Shown piece after piece: positions 7,203 through 15,925 of a DNA stretch of 64,000 bases; positions within the stretch are counted from its first letter, which is position 1; every line of letters starts with the position of its first letter. This DNA is from Mycolicibacterium sp. lyk4-40-TYG-92 (GTDB lineage: Bacteria; Actinomycetota; Actinomycetes; Mycobacteriales; Mycobacteriaceae): contig NZ_JARVRX010000001.1 of assembly GCF_030209435.1 (NCBI RefSeq), positions 620,001-684,000 of the forward strand, given 5' to 3'. The position numbers were made by a program, and so were the translations under genes. The notes beneath the pieces are model-generated. The model made no database searches. It saw nothing but the letters and a program-made list of their open reading frames with translations, and was not told the origin of the DNA.

Positions 7203-8516
7203 TTGACCTCATCCCGCCGTGTCCGTGGCGCCTGGCTGGCGGCTGCGCTGGCCGTCCTTGCCGTGCTCGGTGGGACCGTGGTGTCGTCGACGTCGCGCTG
7301 CCAGGAAGGTTGCAAGGTGGTCGCCGCGTCGCGCGATCTGTCCGTCTCGCAGCCGGCCGCGCCGGAGCCCGCCGTCGTGCGCGTCACGCCGGCCGGCGGA
7401 GCGAAGGACGTCAGCCCCGCGGCGCCCGTGAACGTCACCGCGGCGACCGGCACCATCACCGCCGTGTCGATGGTCAACGGCGCCGGAAAAGAGATTCCCG
7501 GGACGCTCGCAGCCGACGCCAAGACCTGGACGCCCGCCGAGCAGCTCGGCTACGGCCGCAAGTACACGATGACCATCGAGGCGCGGGGCCCCTCGGGCAT
7601 GCCGTCGCGGCAGACGTCGAGCTTCACCACGCTGGACCCCACGTATCAGACCGCGGTGTACCTCAACACTGTGTCCGGTGCGCAGCTGCAGGAGGGTGGC
7701 ACCTACGGCGTCGGCGTCGTGGTCACCGCACACTTCGACGAGAAGATCGAGGACAAGGCCGCCGCAGAGCGCAACCTCGTCGTCACCACCAACCCGCCGG
7801 TTCCCGGCTCGTGGCACTGGGTCGACGACGCCAACGCGCACTGGCGGCCCGAGAAGTACTACGCACCCAACACGACTGTCACCGTCGCGGCCAAGATTTA
7901 CGGCGTGCGGCTGGGCGAGGGCACCTACGGCCAGCAGGACGAGCGCGTCTCGTTCCGGATCGGCAATGCCCACGTCTCCGTCGCCGACGACCACACGCAC
8001 CAGGTCAGCGTCTTCGATAACGGCCAGCTGGTGCGCACCATGCCCACCTCGATGGGCATGGGCGGCACCGAGACGATCGGCAATACGGTCATCTCCTTCT
8101 GGACGCCGCCCGGTGTCTACACCGTGATGGACAAGGCCAACCCGGTGATCATGGACTCGTCGACGTTCGGATTGCCGACCAGTAGCCGCCTCGGCTACAA
8201 GGAGACGATCCCGTGGGCCACCCGGATCAGCCATGACGGCATCTACCTGCACCAGCTGAATGCGACCATCTGGGCGCAGGGCAAACAGAACACCTCGCAC
8301 GGCTGCCTGAACCTCAACAGCGAGAACGCCAAGTGGTTCTACGACTTCTCGGTGCCCGGCGACGTCGTCGAGGTCAAGTTCACCGGTGGCCCGCCGCAGA
8401 TGCTGAGCCAGAACGGTGACTGGAGCATGCCGTGGGACCAATGGGTCCGCGGCTCCGCGCTGCCCCCGCCGCCCGCGCCCGCCACGCCCGTCGCCGCGCC
8501 GCTGCCCCCGCGCTAG
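7203..8516 (+). CDS. L,D-transpeptidase with Ig-like domains (YkuD family)
   Basis: About 437 residues. It forms 3-3 cross-links in peptidoglycan outside the membrane. Start read as TTG 7203 (GTG 7200 is adjacent) because GGAG lies 5 bases upstream; the frame is open further left but without support. Order: basic N terminus and a hydrophobic export or anchor segment with RCQEGCK, two bacterial Ig-like domains (PAGGAKDVSPAAPVNV..., then QTAVYLNTVSGAQLQEGG...), a YkuD catalytic domain with HGIYLHQLN and the SHGCLNLN active-site Cys, and a C-terminal DQW segment with a Pro-rich tail. It resembles LdtB/LprQ-type mycobacterial enzymes; which paralogue cannot be settled here. Confidence 0.92.
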   Translation: MTSSRRVRGAWLAAALAVLAVLGGTVVSSTSRCQEGCKVVAASRDLSVSQPAAPEPAVVRVTPAGGAKDVSPAAPVNVTAATGTITAVSMVNGAGKEIPGTLAADAKTWTPAEQLGYGRKYTMTIEARGPSGMPSRQTSSFTTLDPTYQTAVYLNTVSGAQLQEGGTYGVGVVVTAHFDEKIEDKAAAERNLVVTTNPPVPGSWHWVDDANAHWRPEKYYAPNTTVTVAAKIYGVRLGEGTYGQQDERVSFRIGNAHVSVADDHTHQVSVFDNGQLVRTMPTSMGMGGTETIGNTVISFWTPPGVYTVMDKANPVIMDSSTFGLPTSSRLGYKETIPWATRISHDGIYLHQLNATIWAQGKQNTSHGCLNLNSENAKWFYDFSVPGDVVEVKFTGGPPQMLSQNGDWSMPWDQWVRGSALPPPPAPATPVAAPLPPR

Positions 8517-8686
8517 TCGCCCGCCGAACTGAGGGCACGTTCCAGTCGCGAACTGGGCGCACCTGTCCCTCGCGGGAACTGCCGGACGTGTTCGCGGGAA
8601 CAGCGCCAGGCAAGTGTGAACTATCTCACAATGGCCGGGATTCGGGCGTAGCCTTAGGGCATCTTCGGCAAGGAGGGAGATGCGAC

Positions 8687-8992
8687 ATGAAGGGCGCGTT
8701 TCATGATCCGGTCGACCATTCCCGAACCACGCAACCACATGCCGGTGAATCCTTCATCGACACGTTGTGGCTGCCTGGCCTGGGCCTGATCGCACTCGGC
8801 ATCGTCACCATCGCCGGCTTCGTCTTCGCAACCGCGTTCGGCCACACGGGACTTGAGCTCCCGCTGGGCCTGATCGCCGGTGCGCTGGTCACCGCGGGGG
8901 CGCTCATCATCACGTTCGAGCACCTGCGGGTCAAGCGAGTCGAACAGCGGTGGCTGGCCGAACATCCCGAACGGCGCCTGCACGCAGGCTGA
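8687..8992 (+). CDS. small membrane protein, UsfY-like
   Basis: 101 residues from ATG 8687, preceded by a strong AGGAGGGAG. The N terminus KGAFHDPVDHSRTTQPHAGE carries the DPVDHxRTT signature I associate with mycobacterial UsfY; two transmembrane helices follow (LPGLGLIALGIVTIAGFVF and LGLIAGALVTAGALIITF), then a basic tail. UsfY genes elsewhere lie in the sigF region, but no sigma-F gene is near here and I see no clear sigma-F promoter. The family name is moderately certain; function unknown. Confidence 0.65.
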   Translation: MKGAFHDPVDHSRTTQPHAGESFIDTLWLPGLGLIALGIVTIAGFVFATAFGHTGLELPLGLIAGALVTAGALIITFEHLRVKRVEQRWLAEHPERRLHAG

Positions 8993-9004
8993 CCGTTCGA
9001 AGGC

Positions 9005-10318
9005 CTAGTGCGGCAGCAGCCGCAGAATCTCCGGCGTCCGCGGATCGAGGATGTCGTCGAAGTCGTGATGCTTCTCGACGTACGCCTTGACCATGGGGCA
9101 GACCGCCACGATGCGCTTGCCCTGCTGCCGCGTGGTCGCCAGCGCCTGAGCGATCAGGACGCTGGCCAGTCCGCGTCCGCCGAACGCCGGGTCGACCTCG
9201 GTGTGGTAAAACACCCGCTGCTCGCCGTGCTCGACAAAGGCGGTGAGCCCCACGGGCTTTCCGTCGACCGCGATGCTGAATCGGTCGGCTTCCTGCGCAA
9301 CCTCGACAGGTTCGCCGTTCTTGTCGGTGAGCATCACTCGGGCCTTTCCTCCGGTGGGTGGTTTCCGCGGAACCAGGCGGGTGGTCGGTAGCGGGGGAGC
9401 GGGCAGCCGCGCCGGCTCGCCCTGGTAGCCGATGACTTCGCCGAACTGGGCGGACTCGGCCTGCCACTGGTTGCGGTATTCGACGATCTCGTCGTGGGTG
9501 CGCCCCACGAAGTTCCACCACATCAGCAGCTCTTCGGTGAAGGGCGTGCCGCCGAGGATGACGGCGCGCGCCGGCTCACCGCCGGTGTTGGCGAGGGTGA
9601 GCCGCGTGGATCCGACGCCCTGATAAGCCATTTCGTACGGCTGCACCGGCGTATCGGCGACGGTCAGCGCGCCCTGGTCGAGCAGCACGGCGTGCTCGAA
9701 AGTGGGATCGACCTCGAACTCGACGGTCGCGCCGGCCGGTAGATCGACCTGCGCGCCCAGCAGTGGCGTGTGCGTGCGCACCGGCGACTGCTGCCCGGCC
9801 AGCGCACCCAGGAACACCGACACCGTGGCGGCGCCGAATGAAACCGGCTGGGGCGCATAGTGGTCGAAGTCGCGGGCACCGTGGCGGGCGGCCTCGGGCA
9901 GTGCGACCCACAACTGGACACCGTGCAGGATCGTCGTCTCGGGCGTGGAGACCTCGGAGTGGCAGATGCCGGCACCGGCCGTCATCAGATTCAGCTCGCC
10001 GGGGCGCACCATTTCGTGGATGCCGTGCGAATCGCGGTGCTCGATCTCGCCGCTGAACAACCAGCTGACCGTCTGCAGACCCGTGTGCGGATGCGGCGGG
10101 ACGTCCATCCCGGCCTTGGTACGCACGTCTTCCGGACCGTAATGATCGGCGAAACACCACGCGCCGACCAGCGAGCGGTCGCGCTGCGGCAACGTGCGAC
10201 GGACCATCATGGCGCGCGGCCCGCCCAGCGGCACCTCACGCGGCTCCAGAATCTCGATTCGGTTGGGAGGCCCGGCGGCACAGTCGTATTCGACGGGGTC
10301 TGCCTCAAGATTGCTCAC
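9005..10318 (-). CDS. pirin family protein fused to a GNAT-type acetyltransferase domain
   Basis: 437 residues from GTG 10318 (GGGAAGG six bases upstream). Residues about 1-320 form a pirin-like double cupin: PPHPHTGLQTVSWLFSGEIE with the metal-binding His cluster, MTAGAGICHSE, and a C-terminal cupin ending LLMWWNFVGRTHDEI. Residues about 345-437 form a short GCN5-related (Acetyltransf_CG-type) domain with GGRGLASVLI as the acetyl-CoA loop and CPMVKAYVEKH. Most pirins end where the second domain begins. An internal GTG-ATG at 9337-9332 has a strong ribosome site, so the second domain may also be made alone. Confidence 0.85.
   Translation of the reverse strand: MSNLEADPVEYDCAAGPPNRIEILEPREVPLGGPRAMMVRRTLPQRDRSLVGAWCFADHYGPEDVRTKAGMDVPPHPHTGLQTVSWLFSGEIEHRDSHGIHEMVRPGELNLMTAGAGICHSEVSTPETTILHGVQLWVALPEAARHGARDFDHYAPQPVSFGAATVSVFLGALAGQQSPVRTHTPLLGAQVDLPAGATVEFEVDPTFEHAVLLDQGALTVADTPVQPYEMAYQGVGSTRLTLANTGGEPARAVILGGTPFTEELLMWWNFVGRTHDEIVEYRNQWQAESAQFGEVIGYQGEPARLPAPPLPTTRLVPRKPPTGGKARVMLTDKNGEPVEVAQEADRFSIAVDGKPVGLTAFVEHGEQRVFYHTEVDPAFGGRGLASVLIAQALATTRQQGKRIVAVCPMVKAYVEKHHDFDDILDPRTPEILRLLPH
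9332..9352 (-). promoter_or_regulatory. internal ribosome binding site before the acetyltransferase part
   Basis: Read on the minus strand, GGAGGAAAGG (9352-9343) is followed after 8 bases by ATG (9334-9332), in frame with the fusion gene and directly preceding the LTDKNGEPV start of the GNAT domain. This is a near-ideal Shine-Dalgarno arrangement inside a coding region. Confidence 0.55.
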
Positions 10319-10401
10319 GATTCGCCTTCCCGGCTGCGTACCATCGTCGCGTTCGCTCAGACCATACCCGCGCCGTCCTGGCCACAACCTGAAAGTAGGC
10401 G

Positions 10402-10872
10402 ATGGACACCACCGAACCGGGCCTCGCGCACGTGCACATCGACAAGCAGTCACCCCACGCCTACCGGACATTGGTGGCGGTCGCGACCGCGGTCACCAAG
10501 ACCGCTGCCGAGGCCGGGTTATCGCCGGCGCTGGTCGAGCTGATCAACACCCGCGTCTCACTCATCAACGGCTGCCCGTCGTGCCTGGAGATCCACCACC
10601 GCCGTGCGGTGAAGGCCGGGGTGACGGACAAGCAGCTGGCCACGCTGCGCGCCTGGCGGGACACCGATCTGTTCTCCGAGCCGGAACAGGCCGCGCTGCG
10701 GCTGGCCGAGATCACCACGACGCTGCCCGACCACGACACCGCCGAACGCGAATACGCCAGTGCGCGAGCGGTACTGAACGACGACGAGATCTCCGCGGTG
10801 ATCTGGGTCGCCACCGCCATCAACGCCTTCAACCGGGTGTCGATCCTGAGCCGGCACCCGGTGCGGCCCTAG
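10402..10872 (+). CDS. AhpD-like carboxymuconolactone decarboxylase family protein
   Basis: 156 residues. The alkylhydroperoxidase D-like core is evident: LVELINTRVSLINGCPSCLE with a redox CxxC (CPSC, residues about 58-61) followed by IHHRRA, where the His completes the AhpD proton-relay signature. Likely a peroxidase-type antioxidant protein acting in the cytosol. It diverges from the pirin gene, so the 83-bp gap should hold both promoters. Its stop TAG shares CTAG with the convergent recD stop. Confidence 0.88.
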   Translation: MDTTEPGLAHVHIDKQSPHAYRTLVAVATAVTKTAAEAGLSPALVELINTRVSLINGCPSCLEIHHRRAVKAGVTDKQLATLRAWRDTDLFSEPEQAALRLAEITTTLPDHDTAEREYASARAVLNDDEISAVIWVATAINAFNRVSILSRHPVRP

Positions 10873-12617
10873 GCGTCGGCGCGCAGCCGGTCCCGCAGGC
10901 CTGACGCGCGCAGCGCCTGCCGCTGCACCGCGGCCCGCACCTCGTCGGCGGATCCGACGATGCGCACCTTCTTCTTGGCGCGCGTCACCGCGGTGTAGAA
11001 CAGCTCGCGGGTCAGCAGCCGGGAGTCGGCGGGCGGCAGGATCACCGTCACCTCGTCGGCCTGCGAGCCCTGGCTCTTGTGGATGGTCAGCGCGTACATG
11101 GTCTCGACCTCGGCGATCCGGCTCGGCGAGAACCGTTGCGTCGCAGTCGCACCCGCGATGTACACCTGGACGCCGTCGGGCTCCGCGGCGACCAGGCCGG
11201 TGTCGCCGTTGTAGATGCCCAGCGCGTAGTCGTTGGCGGTGACCAGCAGCGGGCGGCCGGGGTACCACGGCGACCACGTGGCCTGCCCGGTCTCGTCGGT
11301 GATCCAGCGCTCCACCTGACGATTCCAGTGCCGTACCCCGTAGGGCCCGTCGCGGTGTGCGCACAGCAGGCGGTGTTCGTCCATGGCCGCGAGACCCTCG
11401 GCGCCCGCACCCAACAGTGCGCAGGCGCGCACCTTAAGCGCGTGGCCCACCACTACCGGGCGCAGCAACGCGGCCGGCTCGGAATCCTCGATGAACTCGA
11501 TGGCCGCATCGCCGGCCCGCAGCAGGGTGAGCACCTGATCGGCGTCACCGGACCGGATCGCTTCGGCCAGAGCGCCGATCGCCGCCCCGAACCGGTGCGT
11601 GGTGTGCAGCGCGGCGATCTTGATCGATGGGTGGTCGGTGAGGCCGTCGACCAGATCGGCCAGCACGGCGCCCGCCTGCACCGACGTCAACTGGTCGGGG
11701 TCGCCGACCAGCAGCAGCCGGGTGTCGGGCCGCACGGCTTCGAGCAGCCGGGCCATGAGTGTCAGTGACACCATCGAGGTCTCGTCGACGACGACGACGT
11801 CGTGCGGCAGCCGGTTGCCGCGGTGGTGCTTGAACCGCGAGGCGCTGTCGGGCCGCCCGCCGAGCAACCGGTGCAGCGTGACGGCCCGCAGCCCGCTGAG
11901 CCGCTCCCGGTCTGCGGGCTCGAGTCTGGCCACCTCGGCCGAGACGGCCTCCTGCAGCCGGGCGGCAGCTTTTCCGGTCGGTGCCGCGAGCGCGATCCGC
12001 AGCCGGCCCGGGTGCGCGGCCTGCGCCAGCAGCGCGAGCAGCCGGGCCACGGTCGTGGTCTTGCCGGTGCCGGGACCGCCGGTCAGGACGGTCACCGGCT
12101 GCGTCAGCGCGAGTTGTGCGGCGGCGCGCTGCTCGGCGAAACCCGGTGGTGGGAAGAGCCGTTCGAGTTCGGCGTCACTGACCGGCTGCGATGGTTGTGC
12201 CGACAGCGCCAGCAGGTCGGTGCACACCTGCTGTTCTTCGCGCCAGTAGCGGTCCAGGTACAGCAACCGTTCCTGGTCCAGCCGGATGGCCTTGCCTGTC
12301 AACGGACTATCCGCGACGGCGGCGATCAACTCTCCGGGTGCCGGCCAGGGCAGGTCACCGCCGATGTCGTCGGCGACGGTGGTGAGGTCGACGCACACCG
12401 ACCCTTCCCGCAACGCCCGGACCGCCAGCGCGACCGCGAGGGCCACCACATCGCGGGCCTCCTCCGCCAACGCGCAACACCTTTGGGCCACATGCACATC
12501 AGCGGCATTCAGCACGCCGGCGGCGTTGAACGCCGCCAGCAGTCCGGTGGCCGCGGGCACCTGCCGCCAGTCCATGGGATCGGGGAGCCGGTCCGGTGCT
12601 GCCATGGGTGTCGTCAT
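10869..12617 (-). CDS. recD: exodeoxyribonuclease V subunit alpha, RecD
   Basis: 582 residues from ATG 12617, whose codon overlaps the recB stop (ATGA). RecD is the 5'-3' helicase of RecBCD. Walker A GGPGTGKTTT is at residues 180-189, the Walker B-type VVVDETSMVS follows, then LLLVGDPDQLTSVQAG, and the C-terminal motif MYALTIHKSQGSQADEV with LFYTAVTRAKKKV. An open frame extends further upstream but inside recB, so the overlap start is preferred. Last gene of the tightly packed recC-recB-recD operon, same order as in M. tuberculosis. Confidence 0.96.
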   Translation of the reverse strand: MTTPMAAPDRLPDPMDWRQVPAATGLLAAFNAAGVLNAADVHVAQRCCALAEEARDVVALAVALAVRALREGSVCVDLTTVADDIGGDLPWPAPGELIAAVADSPLTGKAIRLDQERLLYLDRYWREEQQVCTDLLALSAQPSQPVSDAELERLFPPPGFAEQRAAAQLALTQPVTVLTGGPGTGKTTTVARLLALLAQAAHPGRLRIALAAPTGKAAARLQEAVSAEVARLEPADRERLSGLRAVTLHRLLGGRPDSASRFKHHRGNRLPHDVVVVDETSMVSLTLMARLLEAVRPDTRLLLVGDPDQLTSVQAGAVLADLVDGLTDHPSIKIAALHTTHRFGAAIGALAEAIRSGDADQVLTLLRAGDAAIEFIEDSEPAALLRPVVVGHALKVRACALLGAGAEGLAAMDEHRLLCAHRDGPYGVRHWNRQVERWITDETGQATWSPWYPGRPLLVTANDYALGIYNGDTGLVAAEPDGVQVYIAGATATQRFSPSRIAEVETMYALTIHKSQGSQADEVTVILPPADSRLLTRELFYTAVTRAKKKVRIVGSADEVRAAVQRQALRASGLRDRLRADA

Positions 12618-15600
12618 GATGCTGCCGTTCCTCGGTCCAACAGATCGGACAGCCGGGTCACCAGCTCGACCGGGGGCTGCCAGCTGAACACACCGCACGG
12701 GTGGTCGTCGACCAGGGGAGTCGCCGCGCCACACATGCCCCGGACGAACAGATAGGCCACGCCACCCAGCTGTCGGGCGGGCGCATAGCCGGGCAACCGC
12801 CACCGGAGGAACCGATGCAGCACAACCGAATACAACAGCGCCTGCAGCGGATAGTCGGAATGCATCATCGCCTCGGCGAGGCGGGGTGCGGTGTAGTCCG
12901 CCGCGGTGTTCTCGGTGCCGAAGTCGCCCAGCCGGTTGGTCTTGTAGTCGACCACCAGATACTTATGGCCGCCCTTGTCCGGCACCCGCAGCACCGCATC
13001 GATGGAACCCGACAGATAGCCGTGCAACCGCTGGTGCCCGAGCGGTTCGGCCTGCAGTCGCGCGCCGTAGGCGGCCAGCGGATCCGAGGCCGTCAGCAGC
13101 GCGCTCACCAGCGCGCCGACGTCGCCGAGCCGGATGTCCCGCGCGGCGTCGGGCCGGTCCTGGCCACCGCCGAGTGGCATCTCGAAATCCAGTTCCCGCA
13201 ATCGGTCTCGCAACCCGATCTGCCGCAGCGTCAGGCCCGGCGCCAATGGACCGAGCGGGGTGTCGTGCATCGGCACCAGGGCCGAAGCCAGTTCACCGGT
13301 CGGCACCTCGACGTTCCACAGCCCGGCCTGCTCGTCGATCCGGGCCGCCAGTTCTGCCGTCAGATCTGGGGACAGCGGGTCGGCACGCTCGAGCACGGCG
13401 TGCACCAGCGAGCCGAAGGCGGCGCCGGCGGGCAGCTGCGCCATCGGCGACGGCAGGTCGCCGGGCAGCGGCGGCGGCGCCTCGGGGACGACGTCGGCTG
13501 ATTCGTCGTCCCGCAGCGCGGTGTCCGGTTCGCTGCTCACCGCGTGCCCGTCGTCGTGCACGACGCGCACCAGCGCCGAGTACGACGTCCGTCGCCAATG
13601 CGTGTCGATGCTGCGATGGAAATGCCGCACGTCCAGGTCCACCGGTGCCTCGGGCGCCGGCGGCGCCATCGGCGTGACGGGCTCGGCCGCCTCGACCACC
13701 GGGCCACCCGCGTGCTCCCACGCGGTGAAGCACGCCAGCGCGTCGTCGTCGGAAAGTGTTTGGGGCGTGGCGCAATCCGGCACCGCGGTGGCGCCGGGCC
13801 GGCGGCCCCGCAGCAGCCGCGACAGCCCGCCGTTCTGCTCGTCCCGCGACGGTGCCCACCAGGCGACCACCTGCGACTGTGCCCGGGTCAGCGCCACATA
13901 CGTCAGCCGCACGTTGTCCCCGGCGGTCTCGGCCAGGCCCGCCTCCTCGGCTGCGGCCCGGTCTGTGGCCCCGGCACCACCGACATGAAGGCATCGCGTG
14001 CCATCGGTGTCGTGGAACCGCAAAACCGTGTCGGTCTTGGTGAAGCGGTTGAACCCGAACGGCAGATACACGACAGGGAACTGCAGTCCCTTGCTGCGCC
14101 ACACCGTCATGATCTGGACCGCCGCGGCGTCGCTGTCGAGCCGGCGGTTGCGTTCGGCGGGACCGCCGCGGTCCTTCATCTGGCGGCGCAGCCAATCCCG
14201 CAGGGCGGGCAGGTGATAGCGCTCGCGATGGGCGGTCTCGTGCAGGAGTTGGCTGACGTGCGCCAGGTCGGTCATGTGCCGTTCCCCGCCCCGCTGTCCT
14301 AGTACGCGCTCCGGGAGGCCCGACGACACCACCGCCTCGAACACCGCCGCGATGCCCCGGTCCCTGGCCAGGCCGGCCCATTGCCGGATGGTGGTGGTGA
14401 TCTGGTCTGTCAGCTGGTCACCGCCGGCGGCGAGATCGGCCGCGCGGTGGCCGAAGAACATGGTGGTCGCGGCAGCCCGCACCACGCCGCTGCGGTTGGG
14501 GGTGTCGAAAGCGTCGAGCAGCCGCAGCCACTCCGCCGCCGCCGTCGAGGCGAACACATCGGTGTCGCCCGAGTACACCACCGGAATGCCCAAGTCCAGC
14601 AACGCATCCCGGCACGGGATGGCATCGAGGCCGCTGTCGACGATCACCGCGATGTCACCGGCGGTCAGCGCGCGGCCGTCGAACTGTGCGCCACTGGCCA
14701 GCAGCACCGAGATGTCGGCGGCGAGATCCTTCGCGATGTACGGCCGCAACTGGCCGATCGGGACCATCCGGCGCTGCGGCGTGCCGAACTCCGTGCGCGC
14801 GACGACCCGCAGCCGGAACGGGTCGTTGCGCGGGGCCCCGGTGAGCCGGTGGCGGTCGGTGCGGGCCTCGACGGGGTGCACCACGATGTCGTCGTCGCCG
14901 AGCGCCGCACCCTTGAGCACGGTCTGCAGCCGGTCCACCAGGACCTTGTCGCTGCGCCAGTTCTCGGCCAGGGTCAGTCGCTGGTCGGCACTGCGCGCGG
15001 CATCCAGGTAGGTGACGATGTCGCCACCGCGGAACGCGTAGATGGCCTGCTTCGGGTCCCCGATCAGCACGACGGCGCTGTGCCCGACGAAGGCCCGCGA
15101 GATCACCTGCCATTGCACCGGGTCGGTGTCCTGGAATTCGTCGACCATGACGATCGGCCAGCGCCGGCGCATCCGGTCGCGGGCCGGCGCGTCGGGGTCC
15201 TCGAGCGCGGTGGCCAGCCGGCTCAGCAGGTCGTCGAAGCTCAGCACCCCCAGCCGGCGCTTGCGGTGTTCGAGTTCCTCGAGCACCGCCCGGGCGAACG
15301 ACAGGCGTTGCGCCGCAACACTGTCCGGGTCGGCCGTGGTGGGCCGCAACTGCGCGCCAGGATCGCCGACCACCCGTTTGGCCAGGTCCAGCGCATCAGC
15401 GAAGCTCAGTGCCGGCTCCTCGCGCTGGTCACCGTAGGTCGTCAGGTACAGGTCGGAGACGATCTCGGCCACCAGATCGTCGAGGCTCTCCACCAACTGG
15501 GCGCCGGAATCGGTGTCGCCGGCGATGCCGAGGGAACGCAGCACCAGCCCGCAGAACTCGTGCGTGGTGGCGATGGTCGCGGCGTCGAAATCCGACAGTG

Positions 15601-15925
15601 CGTCGCGCAGGCGGGCCCGGCGCAGCACGAGTTCGTCGGGCCCCGCGGTCGCGAGGTGACGGATGAGGTCGTCGTCGTCCTCGGACGGATCATCCAGCGC
15701 GGCAACGGTCTTCACAAGCTGTGCCCGCACCCGTTCCCGCAGTTCCCGAGTGGCCGCCCGGCTGAACGTGATCAGCAGCATCTCGTCCAGCTTGGCCGCG
15801 CCCTCGGCGATATACCGCGTCACCAGACCGGCGAGGGCATAGGTCTTGCCGGTACCGGCGCTGGCTTCCAGCACGGTCGTCGACGCGCGTTCCGGCAGCG
15901 GGCCGAGCAGGTCGAACGCGTCCAT
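12614..15925 (-). CDS. recB: exodeoxyribonuclease V subunit beta, RecB
   Basis: 1103 residues from ATG 15925, which overlaps the recC stop (TGATG). RecB is a 3'-5' UvrD-type helicase plus the only nuclease of the complex. Walker A ASAGTGKT is at residues 21-28, with IVMVDEFQDTDPVQW, VLIGDPKQAIYAFRGGD and VRLTYVALTRAQSQV as later helicase motifs. The C-terminal nuclease domain has GSIDAVLRV followed by YLVVDYKTNRLG, the D-x-K catalytic signature. Length is normal for mycobacteria. Confidence 0.96.
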   Translation of the reverse strand: MDAFDLLGPLPERASTTVLEASAGTGKTYALAGLVTRYIAEGAAKLDEMLLITFSRAATRELRERVRAQLVKTVAALDDPSEDDDDLIRHLATAGPDELVLRRARLRDALSDFDAATIATTHEFCGLVLRSLGIAGDTDSGAQLVESLDDLVAEIVSDLYLTTYGDQREEPALSFADALDLAKRVVGDPGAQLRPTTADPDSVAAQRLSFARAVLEELEHRKRRLGVLSFDDLLSRLATALEDPDAPARDRMRRRWPIVMVDEFQDTDPVQWQVISRAFVGHSAVVLIGDPKQAIYAFRGGDIVTYLDAARSADQRLTLAENWRSDKVLVDRLQTVLKGAALGDDDIVVHPVEARTDRHRLTGAPRNDPFRLRVVARTEFGTPQRRMVPIGQLRPYIAKDLAADISVLLASGAQFDGRALTAGDIAVIVDSGLDAIPCRDALLDLGIPVVYSGDTDVFASTAAAEWLRLLDAFDTPNRSGVVRAAATTMFFGHRAADLAAGGDQLTDQITTTIRQWAGLARDRGIAAVFEAVVSSGLPERVLGQRGGERHMTDLAHVSQLLHETAHRERYHLPALRDWLRRQMKDRGGPAERNRRLDSDAAAVQIMTVWRSKGLQFPVVYLPFGFNRFTKTDTVLRFHDTDGTRCLHVGGAGATDRAAAEEAGLAETAGDNVRLTYVALTRAQSQVVAWWAPSRDEQNGGLSRLLRGRRPGATAVPDCATPQTLSDDDALACFTAWEHAGGPVVEAAEPVTPMAPPAPEAPVDLDVRHFHRSIDTHWRRTSYSALVRVVHDDGHAVSSEPDTALRDDESADVVPEAPPPLPGDLPSPMAQLPAGAAFGSLVHAVLERADPLSPDLTAELAARIDEQAGLWNVEVPTGELASALVPMHDTPLGPLAPGLTLRQIGLRDRLRELDFEMPLGGGQDRPDAARDIRLGDVGALVSALLTASDPLAAYGARLQAEPLGHQRLHGYLSGSIDAVLRVPDKGGHKYLVVDYKTNRLGDFGTENTAADYTAPRLAEAMMHSDYPLQALLYSVVLHRFLRWRLPGYAPARQLGGVAYLFVRGMCGAATPLVDDHPCGVFSWQPPVELVTRLSDLLDRGTAAS

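Noticed and set aside
8525..8562. Direct repeat CGAACTG-x-G-x-GCAC downstream of the L,D-transpeptidase
   Set aside because: Two copies with two differences; too short and GC-rich to separate from chance or from common mycobacterial intergenic motifs.
8517..8686. Sigma-F or sigma-H/E promoter before the UsfY-like gene
   Set aside because: GGGAAC occurs twice, but no matching -10 element at a proper distance was found.
7209..8738. A 509-codon frame antisense to the L,D-transpeptidase
   Set aside because: Arg/Asp/His-rich translation without family resemblance, fully covered by a gene with clear catalytic motifs.
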